NCBI GenBank assembly: GCA_003562475.1
Contig: PWUU01000110.1
Coordinates: 54,413-118,412, forward strand
Direction: 5' to 3'
Source: Dehalococcoidia bacterium
Lineage (GTDB): Bacteria > Chloroflexota > Dehalococcoidia > GIF9 > AB-539-J10
Length of the DNA stretch: 64,000 nucleotides
Shown here in pieces: positions 16,435 through 25,309 of this stretch; position 1 is the stretch's first letter; every line of letters starts with the position of its first letter. The position numbers and the translations under genes were made by a program. Below the pieces are notes generated by a model. That model was not told where the DNA came from. It made no database searches and was given only the letters and a program-made list of their open reading frames with translations.

Positions 16435-17655
16435 TCAGCCATCCTGCAGCAGTGTTCTGGCCTGAATCTCCATCTCCTCCAACAACTCCTTCATGCGTGC
16501 TTCGCGCCATTTTGCTGTCAACTCTCCGGAAAATGCACGATTGAGAAGCATTTCGTTAAGCTGCGCGATTCGATCTGCACAGCCAGATTGCTTGCTCTGC
16601 AAGGAATGCAGCGACTCAGCACGCTCAGCAAATCGACGCTGCAATTCCAGAAGAGGCAAAGGCAGCGTAATCGACTTGGCGATGCCCGTGTTAAGGTTCT
16701 TCTGCGTCCCGCTAGGTGCAATCGCGCCAAGTCGACTGCGAATAAGCGCGAAGAAGTGAAAGAGGTAGTCTTGATCCAGACTGTCGTCCAAGTCAAGGAA
16801 CGCAAGGAACCCATCGTGAATGCAGCCCGGAATTCCAAGTATCTTCGGTACACCAACGGTGGCGCTGTTCGTCAGAATTAGAGTGTTCCTCTCCAAGAAC
16901 ACACTACGTTTTCTGCCTTCGTCGGTGAGTGTCTCCCTAGTGTATTCCAGGTACTTTCCAGGGTCGCGCGTCACGTCGGAGATCATGATCCACGGTATTC
17001 GACCGCCGAAGAACCGCGGATCACCTTTGGGGCGGGGCGAGGCACCCCGAATCACTCTGCACAAGTCCCCAAGCCTGTGAACTGGCCACCCCATTGGGTT
17101 CGTCGCCGGGTCGCCGAACATCTTGTAGAACAGGGCAGGCAAGATACGCGCAGCTTTGGCGTCAGCCTCGGCGCGTTTCCTGCGGAGTGCGTCCGCCTGG
17201 TCAAGTATCTCTGCGATCCGGCGCTGCTCGGAAAGCGGTGGAACAGGAATGCGAAGCGTCTCAATGTCAGACCGATTCACCGCACCAAATGTGCTCCCTT
17301 GTCCTGACTCAGCCAAAACCGGTTCGACATACTTAAGGAAGAACCACAGGAACCCCTGAGACAGCACACTGGGCTTCGCCCGAATGGCCGCAAGACCCCG
17401 TCCTATGCAGCAATCACCAGGAGCCAAGTTCGTGGGACCAACTGGTGCCCGAACGGACAACAGGATGTCGCCTTCATACGCTACTCGTGACGGCGCCGAA
17501 CACCACTTCTTCACTGTGGGAAACTGGTCGCCAAATTCCGCCTTGCCTTGAAAGAATGGCAGTCCCACCGCTTCTTGGTTGTACGTGCTACCAGGTGGTG
17601 ACTGTCCCATTACGACGTCAGCCAACGCACCAAGTTGTACTGTGCGCCAATTCAC
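16435..17655 (-). CDS. hsdS: type I restriction-modification system specificity subunit HsdS
   Basis: 406 aa. Two target-recognition domains, each followed by a conserved helical spacer. The first spacer is LSEQRRIAEILDQADALRRKR near 140-160, and the second is near 355-375 (RFAERAESLHSLQSKQSG) with the end motif LLNRAFSGELTAKWR. HsdS sets the bipartite DNA sequence recognised by the HsdM2S methylase and the HsdR2M2S restriction complex. Its ATG overlaps the hsdM stop by four bases. The two half-domains look dissimilar, so an asymmetric recognition sequence is expected. Length is normal. Confidence 0.93.
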   Translation of the reverse strand: MNWRTVQLGALADVVMGQSPPGSTYNQEAVGLPFFQGKAEFGDQFPTVKKWCSAPSRVAYEGDILLSVRAPVGPTNLAPGDCCIGRGLAAIRAKPSVLSQGFLWFFLKYVEPVLAESGQGSTFGAVNRSDIETLRIPVPPLSEQRRIAEILDQADALRRKRAEADAKAARILPALFYKMFGDPATNPMGWPVHRLGDLCRVIRGASPRPKGDPRFFGGRIPWIMISDVTRDPGKYLEYTRETLTDEGRKRSVFLERNTLILTNSATVGVPKILGIPGCIHDGFLAFLDLDDSLDQDYLFHFFALIRSRLGAIAPSGTQKNLNTGIAKSITLPLPLLELQRRFAERAESLHSLQSKQSGCADRIAQLNEMLLNRAFSGELTAKWREARMKELLEEMEIQARTLLQDG

Positions 17656-19307
17656 GACCCTAACTCCACATCCCGCAGCAGCTTCTCCAGCCCCTCCACA
17701 ATCTCCCTCTCGAGCGCCAGCGTCTCGCGTATAAGTGTTACAGGATCCTCATCCATGACTTCCTGTGCCACCTGCGGCTTGTAGCGGCCGGCAGCGAGGT
17801 TGTAGTCATTCTCAGCAATCGTACGAACCGGGGCCCACCAGCATCTCGGCTCCTCACTGCCCGACGGCATGACGGTCCCCGTTTCAACACCGGGAGGCTG
17901 CGCAAACCTGGAGCCTTTGTAAGCAGCCCACTGCACAAGCAGGTCCGGAATGTCGTTCCGCTCCGGCGTCTCAGGCCGCCCCCCTCCCTGTATCTTGTCA
18001 GGATCAAAGCCGTCGGCACGCACCTCGTAGAACCACACCTTCCCATCGTCATTCTTCCTGCCGGTCTCAAGCGGACGACGGAACACGAGTACGCCTGTCT
18101 TCACCCCCGCATACGGCTTAAAGATGCCGGCGGGCAGAGATACGACCGCCAGCAGGTCGTAGTCCTGAATCAGCTTGCGGCGAAGCTGTACATGAGCCGA
18201 GGTGGAGCCGAACAACAGGCCCTCCGGCACAATCACCGCGCACCATCCTCCGGCAGCCAGCGCCTCCATCATCACCGAGAGGAACAGGAGCTCACTCTTC
18301 TTCGAGTTGGTGGGGAGGTCCTTTCGAATGGACTCCCGCGGCAGCGTTCCCGCAAACGGAGGATTGGACAGGATCACCCTGTAGCGGCGTGTGAGATCGT
18401 CCTCGGTGAGCCCGCCCATGTCAGACAGTGTGTTCGCACGCTTCACGTTAGTGTGCCGCAAGCCGTGCAGCACAAGGTTCATCATGGCAATCCGCATCAT
18501 CTGTCGGGATACATCGATGCCGTAGATCGATTCTTCCAGCAGGATCCAGTCAGGGATCTTCTCGCCCGTCCCCTTCCGATATGTCTGCAGCGTGGGTATA
18601 GCCGCCTTTGCCTCTTCAATCGACTGACCACGCTTGTCCAGCCACTCCTCGCCGTAGATGGGCACTTCGGTTGGCTCTCCCGAGTACTTCGCCAGGATGT
18701 GCGCCACCGCGTCGATCAGGAACCCTCCCGTGCCACATGCGGGGTCGTATATCGTGTCCCCAATGTCCGGGTCCACCATCTGCACCATCATCGTCCTGAT
18801 CTGGCGTGGCGTGCGGAACTGACCGTTCAACGCCGCCTGTCCCAGGTGGGTGAGCAGATACTCGAAGATATCGCCTTTGACATCTGTTCCCAGCCTGGCG
18901 AAATTGATGCCGTCGATCTCATCGACCACCTGCTTCAGTACATTGGGGTCGACAATCTCTAGCACCGCATCACGAAAGTACTCCGCGATCTGCGGCTCCG
19001 TCTCCACCAGGGTTCCCATATACGGGAACACGCTGTCCCGAACGAAGTCCCGAAGCTCAGGCCCGCTCCTGAACCTCCACTTGGACCAGCGGTACCTCTC
19101 GTTCTCGCCCGGGTACAGGAGTTGGTCGTTGCCATTTCCTCCAGGGATGAGGCGCGCCCTCAATTCACGCGTGGCCTCTTCCTCGTCCAACAGCTTCAGG
19201 TAGATGAGGTAGGAGATCTGCTCAATGTACGTTACAGGGTTCGTCACGCCACCTGCCCATAGGATGTCAGTGATACGGTCCAGCTTCCTGCGCAGGTCCT
19301 GATTCAT
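17652..19307 (-). CDS. hsdM: type I restriction-modification system DNA methyltransferase HsdM
   Basis: 551 aa N6-adenine methyltransferase. The N-terminal helical HsdM domain covers about 1-140. The SAM-binding motif DPACGTGGF is at 188-196 and the catalytic NPPF at 315-318. It transfers methyl from S-adenosylmethionine to adenine in the site chosen by HsdS and so protects host DNA. It lies eight bases after hsdR and overlaps hsdS, forming one operon. Length and motifs suggest an intact enzyme. Confidence 0.96.
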   Translation of the reverse strand: MNQDLRRKLDRITDILWAGGVTNPVTYIEQISYLIYLKLLDEEEATRELRARLIPGGNGNDQLLYPGENERYRWSKWRFRSGPELRDFVRDSVFPYMGTLVETEPQIAEYFRDAVLEIVDPNVLKQVVDEIDGINFARLGTDVKGDIFEYLLTHLGQAALNGQFRTPRQIRTMMVQMVDPDIGDTIYDPACGTGGFLIDAVAHILAKYSGEPTEVPIYGEEWLDKRGQSIEEAKAAIPTLQTYRKGTGEKIPDWILLEESIYGIDVSRQMMRIAMMNLVLHGLRHTNVKRANTLSDMGGLTEDDLTRRYRVILSNPPFAGTLPRESIRKDLPTNSKKSELLFLSVMMEALAAGGWCAVIVPEGLLFGSTSAHVQLRRKLIQDYDLLAVVSLPAGIFKPYAGVKTGVLVFRRPLETGRKNDDGKVWFYEVRADGFDPDKIQGGGRPETPERNDIPDLLVQWAAYKGSRFAQPPGVETGTVMPSGSEEPRCWWAPVRTIAENDYNLAAGRYKPQVAQEVMDEDPVTLIRETLALEREIVEGLEKLLRDVELGS

Positions 19308-19315
19308 ACAATCTC

Positions 19316-21595
19316 CTATTCCACGGACTTCCCGAATACGGCCTCGTTCATTTCACTGATTACGTTGCGGAGTCCCTGTTCATCGAACAACCGGATTCCC
19401 TCCTCGGGGGCACCATGGATGGACAGCGGAGGTTCGAAAAGGTCCTCAAGGTCGATTCGTTCACGAACCACTCCGCGGTTCTTCAGCATCGTCAGGAACC
19501 GGGCCTCCTCGGGAGTGAACCTCCTGGCAGCGAGCCATGACTGGAAGTTCTCCGCGATCTCCTGCTCCCGGGGCTTCACTTCCACACCACCCAATGCAGC
19601 GCGTACGAAGTCGACGAGACTGCCACCCGGTCGCCGGTACGCGCGCCGCAGATTGTCCTCGTTGAAGTACATCTCAGGACGGTTAAGGCGCGCCGCCAGC
19701 GCTTCCTGTTCCTCTTCAGTCAGCAGCTCACCGCGCCGCAGCTTGCTGAGGACAGGGTCGTCCTCAGCCTCAGACCGAACGGCGGACTCCCAACTCGATA
19801 CGTATTCACGCTTGTCGACGCGCTCTCCATCAGGCCCCACCTCTACGTAGCTGACCGCGTGAAGCCACTCATCCTCGAGGCCAAGCTCAACAAGCGTGGG
19901 CGGCCGGCGCGGTGGCCGTACAACGTCGCGTGGTGCGGCGCCCCGACCAATCCCGGTGAAGATGTCCGTATCACTATCGTTGAAGTACTCGTGGTTGCCG
20001 AAGAAGTCGTAGATGACGAACCTCTGTTTCTGTATGTGATCGGCCACCCTGGTGCCACGGCCACGTATCTGCTGGTACAGAATGGGACTGCGTATGCGCC
20101 GACACAGTACGAGGTGCAGCAGTTCCCGGAGATCAAAGCCGGTGGTGAGCATATCCACGGTTACCGCAACCTGAGGGTACTCCTCCCGCTTGAACCTGCG
20201 TATGAGGTCAAGAGCGCCAGGCACATCGCTCGTGATGACCTCCGCGTAGCGTCCTTTGTCTTCCGGATGCAACTCATTCAGGTAGTGCGCAAGTCGGGCG
20301 GCGTGATGCTTGGTGATTGCATACACGACCGCCTTGCCCGGAGGAGTCTTCTGCCCGGGAGCCAGATCACGGTAGTTCTCCCACGCCAGACGATCAAACT
20401 CCTCCATCATTTTCCGATTCGTATCCTCGTTCGTCCATCTGCGCTCGAACTCGGCCGGGTCATACGTCTCATCGTCAACCTCGGCTCCCTCGGACAGCAT
20501 GACCGTAATGCCACTCGCAAAGCGGTAAGGGACCAGATACCCGCTGTGAAAGGCATCGATAATTGAGTACAAGAAGTCCGGCTGGCCATCAGGGCACTGG
20601 TAGAACTGGAACGTGTTGCGCTCGACGAAGTCGGCAGGAGTGGCAGTCAATCCAATATGGAGCGCATCGAAATGCGTCAACGCGTGCTTCCACTCCCCGT
20701 AGATCGAACGGTGGCACTCGTCAGCAACCACCACATCGAAGTAGCCACTGGTGAATTCACTATACCGTCCGATCATCGTCTGCAACAGGCACACCGTTAT
20801 CTGCTGCTCCTGGCGCGCCATAGCCGGGCGCAGCCAGTAGCTGCCGTACTGTCCAAGTATCTGCTGCATCGCATCGATAGCCTGCTTGGCCAGCTCTTCC
20901 CGGTCAACCAGGAATAAGACCCGCTCGGCATGCCCGGCCTTGAATAACCTCTTCAGGTACAGGCAAATGAGGTCCGTCTTGCCGGTACCTGTTGGAAGCT
21001 CCATCAGGAATCGGAGTTTGCCAAGTGCGATGGTACGGTCGAGCGCACGCATTGCGTCCTGCTGGTACGGTCGTACCCTTCGGGTCTCGCCCTGGCGGAG
21101 GTAGTACTCCGGAATCTCAACGCTGGACAGAGGCACGCGCGTCGACCGCATCTCCACCAGGCGCTCCAGGTCGCGACGGGAGAAGAATGAGTCCACCGGG
21201 CGGGCATCGTGATTCGTGTAGTCCCAGAAGTAGATCACCTCGCCGTTGGTAAGGAAGACGAAGGGTGCTCCTGTGCGCTGCGCATACGGCAGGGCCTGAT
21301 GACGCGCGACATATGGCTCCATCGATGCGCGCTTGGCCTCGATCACCGCCAAAGCACGTCCGCGCTGGTCGAGGAGCAGGTAATCGATTCTGCCCGAGTA
21401 ATCGCCATCGCCGCCAATGATGCGTTCGGACGGCACGTCACCGATACCGGAAAGCGGCTCCGACACAATGCGGTAGGCTTCGTGAACAGGGACTTCCGTG
21501 CGAACCTGCGACTTGTCCGCAGGATCCCAACCGGCACTGCGCAGCAATCCGTCGATGACTATCCTGGCATCCGCTTCTGAGGAATGATCGCTCAC
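19316..21595 (-). CDS. hsdR: type I restriction endonuclease subunit HsdR (EcoEI-like)
   Basis: 759 aa. The N-terminal nuclease domain has D71 (GRIDYLLL) and E86-A-K88, the PD-(D/E)XK core. The SF2 translocase has Walker A PTGTGKT at 201-207 and a DECH box at 292-295, followed by GLTATP and a C-terminal helicase domain with QIRGRGTR. With HsdM and HsdS it pumps and cuts unmethylated DNA. It is similar in layout to EcoEI-type R subunits (type IB). The start is GTG at 21595. It is first in the operon, with a promoter candidate upstream. Confidence 0.95.
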   Translation of the reverse strand: MSDHSSEADARIVIDGLLRSAGWDPADKSQVRTEVPVHEAYRIVSEPLSGIGDVPSERIIGGDGDYSGRIDYLLLDQRGRALAVIEAKRASMEPYVARHQALPYAQRTGAPFVFLTNGEVIYFWDYTNHDARPVDSFFSRRDLERLVEMRSTRVPLSSVEIPEYYLRQGETRRVRPYQQDAMRALDRTIALGKLRFLMELPTGTGKTDLICLYLKRLFKAGHAERVLFLVDREELAKQAIDAMQQILGQYGSYWLRPAMARQEQQITVCLLQTMIGRYSEFTSGYFDVVVADECHRSIYGEWKHALTHFDALHIGLTATPADFVERNTFQFYQCPDGQPDFLYSIIDAFHSGYLVPYRFASGITVMLSEGAEVDDETYDPAEFERRWTNEDTNRKMMEEFDRLAWENYRDLAPGQKTPPGKAVVYAITKHHAARLAHYLNELHPEDKGRYAEVITSDVPGALDLIRRFKREEYPQVAVTVDMLTTGFDLRELLHLVLCRRIRSPILYQQIRGRGTRVADHIQKQRFVIYDFFGNHEYFNDSDTDIFTGIGRGAAPRDVVRPPRRPPTLVELGLEDEWLHAVSYVEVGPDGERVDKREYVSSWESAVRSEAEDDPVLSKLRRGELLTEEEQEALAARLNRPEMYFNEDNLRRAYRRPGGSLVDFVRAALGGVEVKPREQEIAENFQSWLAARRFTPEEARFLTMLKNRGVVRERIDLEDLFEPPLSIHGAPEEGIRLFDEQGLRNVISEMNEAVFGKSVE

Positions 21596-21615
21596 TGCCC
21601 GTCTTTCACCATCTA

Positions 21616-21645
21616 ATCATACTCACGCGGTTATGGCGATGTCAC
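21616..21645 (-). promoter_or_regulatory. candidate promoter of the hsdRMS operon
   Basis: On the minus strand GTGACA (21645-21640), 18 bases, TATGAT (21621-21616), placed 20 bases before the hsdR start codon. The -10 box is good and the -35 box matches five of six. No operator-like repeat is seen. Confidence 0.4.
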
Positions 21646-22076
21646 GCAACGAGGCTAATGACGCCGGATAACCCAAACGTGCGTATCCCGTGGACTTGCG
21701 TGGGTGTGTGTCAATGCCGCCGCACCCTCGCACACTGTATGTGTTCAACCTCACCATTCACCACCACCGATGCCAGCCTTACAGCGACCGGCGGGGAGCC
21801 AAGCAACCCGGTTCTACTGTAAACCTCCCATGTGCAGAGGTCAAGAGGACCCGCTCGACAGGGGAGCACTGACGCATCACACGTGTGAGACTGTGACCGC
21901 ACCTTCATTGCGGCGGAGTCGCACCGCTGTCCCAGTATTAAAGCAGAGTGTAATCGTCAGCGTGTCACACATTGGCGTCATCCGAAGGGCACACACGGGC
22001 AATCAAACGCGTCGATCGGAGGTGTTCACAGGTCAGGATTCGTGATAGGATGTTGGTGACGAGGAGATCGCATACA
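21646..22076. other. non-coding stretch upstream of the Panacea gene
   Basis: About 430 bases between divergent hsdR and the Panacea-domain gene. No open frame here resembles a protein, and none of the palindromic repeats of the region is present. TTCACA near 22026 with TAGGAT 15 bases on is a weak promoter for the plus-strand pair. Confidence 0.4.
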
Positions 22077-22550
22077 GTGGCCAACCAAGTACAGTCCAAG
22101 TCCGCACTCAGCAGCATCAAGATTGCTCAATACTTCCTGTCGCTCGTCGATGATGATGCTGGAGAATTGATGTCCAACCTGAAGCTGCAGAAGCTCTTGT
22201 ACTATGCACAGGGCTATCACCTCGCCATGTTCGGTCGCCCCTTGTTCTCCGAACCGATTGAGGCATGGACTCTGGGACCGGTTGTCAGAGAGGTATACGA
22301 CGCGTATAAGATGTACGGTCCGGGCCCGATTCCCCGTCCCAGGGACGCGGATTTCTCGGACCTCGACGAGGGCACACGCGAGTTTCTAGACGAGATATAC
22401 TGTGAACTTGGACAGTTCTCGGCCTGGAGACTCAGCGAGATGACGCACGCAGATCCCCCATGGCTCATGGCTCGCAAGAAGGGGCAGAATTCGGTAATCA
22501 CTCACGCATCTCTTCGCGAGCATTTTGGAACTCTCCTCGAAGAGAATTAG
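22077..22550 (+). CDS. Panacea-domain (DUF4065) antitoxin
   Basis: 157 aa. Typical Panacea residues run in order: KIAQYFL, then MSNLKLQKLLYYAQGYHLA, then EAWTLGPVVREVYDAYK, and the closing SVITHASLREHF. Panacea proteins (PanA; SocA is a relative) neutralise many unrelated toxins encoded next to them. The GTG at 22077 follows GAGGAG by ten bases and puts the conserved domain near the N-terminus. An in-frame ATG at 22050 is possible. The next gene, 15 bases downstream on the same strand, is the probable toxin. Confidence 0.85.
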   Translation: MANQVQSKSALSSIKIAQYFLSLVDDDAGELMSNLKLQKLLYYAQGYHLAMFGRPLFSEPIEAWTLGPVVREVYDAYKMYGPGPIPRPRDADFSDLDEGTREFLDEIYCELGQFSAWRLSEMTHADPPWLMARKKGQNSVITHASLREHFGTLLEEN

Positions 22551-22565
22551 GTTGGCCTGGCGGTT

Positions 22566-22988
22566 ATGTCGCGCCCGAAGAAGCATGGTGGTAAACGACG
22601 ACCAGACTCACGCATTAGGCCACCAGTCTCCACAAGCGCCGCCCCCACGCAAGAATACGTTTCCTTCTCGTTCCGACATACCGTCGACCACGATGACTAT
22701 TGCCTCGGCCGGTGCGACCAAAGGCTGCGTGCCGGCATACTCGATCATCTTCATAAGCTCAGCAGGATGAAGTGGATGGAAGTAATGCAGGCTTCTGCAA
22801 AGGGCATGGGCGCTGAAAAGATCGAACAGAAGCAGTTGAAGGCAGCCATTCCGAGACACATCACCGAGGAGGTGCCGATCTACGTGGTACATGCGTCCGG
22901 GCGAGTCCCATTGGCGGGCTATAAGGACGGAACGGTATTCCATGTCGTGTGGATCGATCGCAAGTTCAAGCTATACGATCATGGCTGA
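22566..22988 (+). CDS. probable Panacea-linked toxin, hypothetical
   Basis: 140 aa, starting ATG at 22566 without a strong ribosome site, so translation may depend on coupling to the Panacea gene. The chain opens with a basic KKHGGKRRPDSR segment, then FSFRHTVDHDDY, and ends with RVPLAGYKDGTVFHVVWID and KLYDHG. A C-terminus of the type GY-x-D-x-VFH-V-W-x-D is one I recall in small toxin-like proteins beside Panacea genes. The family is not named with certainty. No membrane segment is seen, so an RNA- or nucleotide-targeting action is more likely than pore formation. Confidence 0.62.
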   Translation: MSRPKKHGGKRRPDSRIRPPVSTSAAPTQEYVSFSFRHTVDHDDYCLGRCDQRLRAGILDHLHKLSRMKWMEVMQASAKGMGAEKIEQKQLKAAIPRHITEEVPIYVVHASGRVPLAGYKDGTVFHVVWIDRKFKLYDHG

Positions 22989-23096
22989 AGGATCTACGCT
23001 CCCCCAGCAGACACGCACTGGAGCGAACAAACTGATCGATCAGAAGCCTCCGTGATGCCACAATCCCCTACTTTCATATCAGACGCAGAGACCTTA

Positions 23097-23396
23097 GATT
23101 CGGGGACGCCATACTATTCATGGTAGGCACTGAGCATACGAAAACAACGCGGGAAATCGTCTGCGGGATTCGCAGGGTCGGTCATTGAGCGCGCCCACGG
23201 GCGGGCCGGATGTATCCGGCCCCTGCGTATACCCTTGGCCACCCGTCCTGCGGGCCGATGTGGGAACCGGCACCCTACATCACCCCGTGCCACACCACCT
23301 CGGGTCGATGTGGGAACCGGCACCCTACATCACCCCGTGCCACACCACCTCGGGTCGATGTGGGAATCGACCCCTACGGCGCACTGCCCGGCGGTA
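23097..23396. repeat. composite repeat element, copy 1 (downstream of rpoD)
   Basis: Begins GGGGACGCCATACTATTC, passes through CTGCGGGATTCGCAGGGTCGGTCA (core at 23161-23184, given by its first bases), a palindrome GGGCCGGATGTATCCGGCCC at 23203-23222 and CCCGTCCTGCGGG. A 50-base unit is then repeated in tandem at 23259-23308 and 23309-23358, with a third partial unit after that. Related copies follow at 23397 and 25310. Open frames inside are artefacts. Confidence 0.85.
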
Positions 23397-23705
23397 ATTC
23401 GGGGACACCATACTAATTACCGTATGTAGTGATCATATAATAGAGATGCACGAGGATTGACTGCGGGATTCGCAGGGTTGGTCACCGGGCGAATCGATGG
23501 GCGGGCCGGATGTATCCGGCCCCTGCGGATACCTCTGCTCAGCCGTCCTGCGGGTCGATGTGGGAATCGACCCCTACAACGGACCACCCCGCCCCTCCCC
23601 CGGCCACCCGTCCTGCGGGTCGATGTGGGAATCGACCCCTACAGCGGACTACCCCGCCCCTCCCCCCACCGCCGCCGTGGTGGACGGGTTTCAAACCCGC
23701 TGCGA
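23397..23705. repeat. composite repeat element, copy 2
   Basis: Starts GGGGACACCATACTAATTACC (first 20 bases at 23399-23418), has the CTGCGGGATTCGCAGGG core at 23461, the palindrome at 23503-23522, two GGGTCGATGTGGGAATCGACCC stem-loops near 23550-23575 and 23618-23640, and ends with CGGGTTTCAAACCCG at 23685-23699, 37 bases after the rpoD stop. This last hairpin may end rpoD transcription, though it lacks a T-run on the minus strand. Confidence 0.85.
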
Positions 23706-23736
23706 CGGCAGATATCCGGCCTTCGGTGGCGTTCTG

Positions 23737-25194
23737 TCAATCCAGGTAGTCCTTGAGGTGTCGGCTGATACTGGGATGCCGCAGCTTGCGGAGGGCCTTG
23801 GCCTCGATCTGGCGTATGCGTTCCCGGGTGACCTTGAACTCCAGTCCCACTTCCTCAAGGGTGCGTGGGTGTCCGTCTTTGAGCCCGAAGCGTAGCTGAA
23901 GCACACTCTTCTCGCGTGGAGTCAGCTGGTCGAGGGCACGGTCAATCTGCTCTTTCAGGAGTTCGGTGGTGGCGACCTCCGCCGGGGCAGGGCTCGACTT
24001 ATCCGCCAGGAAGTCACCCAGCAGGCTGTCGCCCTCGTCTCCTACAGGCGTCTCAAGCGAGATGGGTTCATGGTAGAAGAGGGCTATAACTTCTTCCACA
24101 CGGTCTGAGGTCATGTTGAGGCGAAGCCCGATGTCCTCATAGCTTGGCTCGCAATTCAGTTCCTGTCTCAACTGGCGTGTGGTGCGCGACAGCCGATTCA
24201 TGGTCTCAACCATGTGCACCGGAATGCGTATCGTGCGTGACTGGTCGGCGATCGCCCTTGTGACGCCCTGCCGTATCCACCAGGTGGCGTACGTACTGAA
24301 CTTGAAACCCCTCCGATGCTGGTATTTCTCCACGGCGCGCATCAGGCCGATGTTTCCCTCCTGGATAAGGTCCAGGAGCACCATACCATGGGACATGTAC
24401 TTCTTGGCGATGCTGACAACAAGCCGCAGATTCGCCTGCGTTATGTACTTCTCTGCGTCCGCCGCCGCATGCTTCACCTCGTCATAGTGCTGATGCAACT
24501 CATTCTCATAGGGCTCGAACAACGGCTGCAGTCCACCTTCGGCTGTCAGGGTACGCAGCCGTTCGACGGATTCTGTCTCCAGAAGCGTCACGGCTCGCGG
24601 CGGCAGCAGGCTGCTGTTCACGGACAGGTTCACGATCGCGTCATCACAGGCGGCGGCGGCTCGATTCGTCTTCTCTGCAACCGCGGCAATGAGTTCTCGC
24701 CTAATGGCATTGTCGATGGCGGCCCTGAGAGCGTCGGTACGTACAAGCTGTCCGAGGCTGAGACCATCTTCAATGTCCAGTTGCCGCCTGACAACCTCCA
24801 GGATGGGGTAGGACCTCAGGACCCTTCCGACGAGGTCCGCAGTCAGCGCGACCGCACTGAGCGGTGTCTCGTACTTCTGGAAATGCGCATCCTGAAGGTG
24901 CCTGATGTGCCGGCCTCGTTCGATGCGCCTGGACAGCGCTCGCTCCTCTGCAGCGGTGAGCAGTGGCACCTGGGCTATCTCGCGGAGATACGTCCCGACA
25001 GAGTCGTCACTTGGCTCATACCCGTCGAAAGGGAGGGTAGTCGTCACATCATCAGCGGTGAGCGCCTGCCCGGCATCGGCAGTGAGTTCACCGTAGGTCG
25101 GCTTAACTGCCTCTTCAGCCTCGCCGGCATAGCCGTCGCCAGCTGACCTGGCCGATTCGTCCTGAGGTTCCAGTGGGTCTCGGGGGGTGTTCAT
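23737..25194 (-). CDS. rpoD: RNA polymerase primary sigma factor, sigma-70 family
   Basis: 485 aa from the ATG at 25194; a TTG ten codons upstream is less likely. Region 1.2 is [19 protein letters not shown], followed by a spacer of about 130 residues. Region 2 has [29 protein letters not shown] and the -10-reading [19 protein letters not shown]. Region 3 has [13 protein letters not shown], and region 4 has [15 protein letters not shown] with the -35 helix-turn-helix [17 protein letters not shown] (quoted in parts). It directs core RNA polymerase to housekeeping promoters. It stands alone, with repeat clusters on both sides. Confidence 0.96.
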   Translation of the reverse strand: MNTPRDPLEPQDESARSAGDGYAGEAEEAVKPTYGELTADAGQALTADDVTTTLPFDGYEPSDDSVGTYLREIAQVPLLTAAEERALSRRIERGRHIRHLQDAHFQKYETPLSAVALTADLVGRVLRSYPILEVVRRQLDIEDGLSLGQLVRTDALRAAIDNAIRRELIAAVAEKTNRAAAACDDAIVNLSVNSSLLPPRAVTLLETESVERLRTLTAEGGLQPLFEPYENELHQHYDEVKHAAADAEKYITQANLRLVVSIAKKYMSHGMVLLDLIQEGNIGLMRAVEKYQHRRGFKFSTYATWWIRQGVTRAIADQSRTIRIPVHMVETMNRLSRTTRQLRQELNCEPSYEDIGLRLNMTSDRVEEVIALFYHEPISLETPVGDEGDSLLGDFLADKSSPAPAEVATTELLKEQIDRALDQLTPREKSVLQLRFGLKDGHPRTLEEVGLEFKVTRERIRQIEAKALRKLRHPSISRHLKDYLD

Positions 25195-25309
25195 ATGGTA
25201 GATCGTCCTGCACGCCACGTCCAACCCTGCAATGAGGAGGAGGCGCCGTGGTCTCGCAACAGTATGACATATGTGGCCAGCGAATGTGCGACGTCAGGTT
25301 GCAGAAGTA

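Noticed and set aside
23185..23756. Possible CRISPR-like array
   Set aside because: The 50-base units are contiguous with no spacers, only two are identical, and the repeats are large stem-loops; no cas gene is in the window.
24316..25146. 276-codon plus-strand frame
   Set aside because: Shadow of rpoD on the opposite strand.
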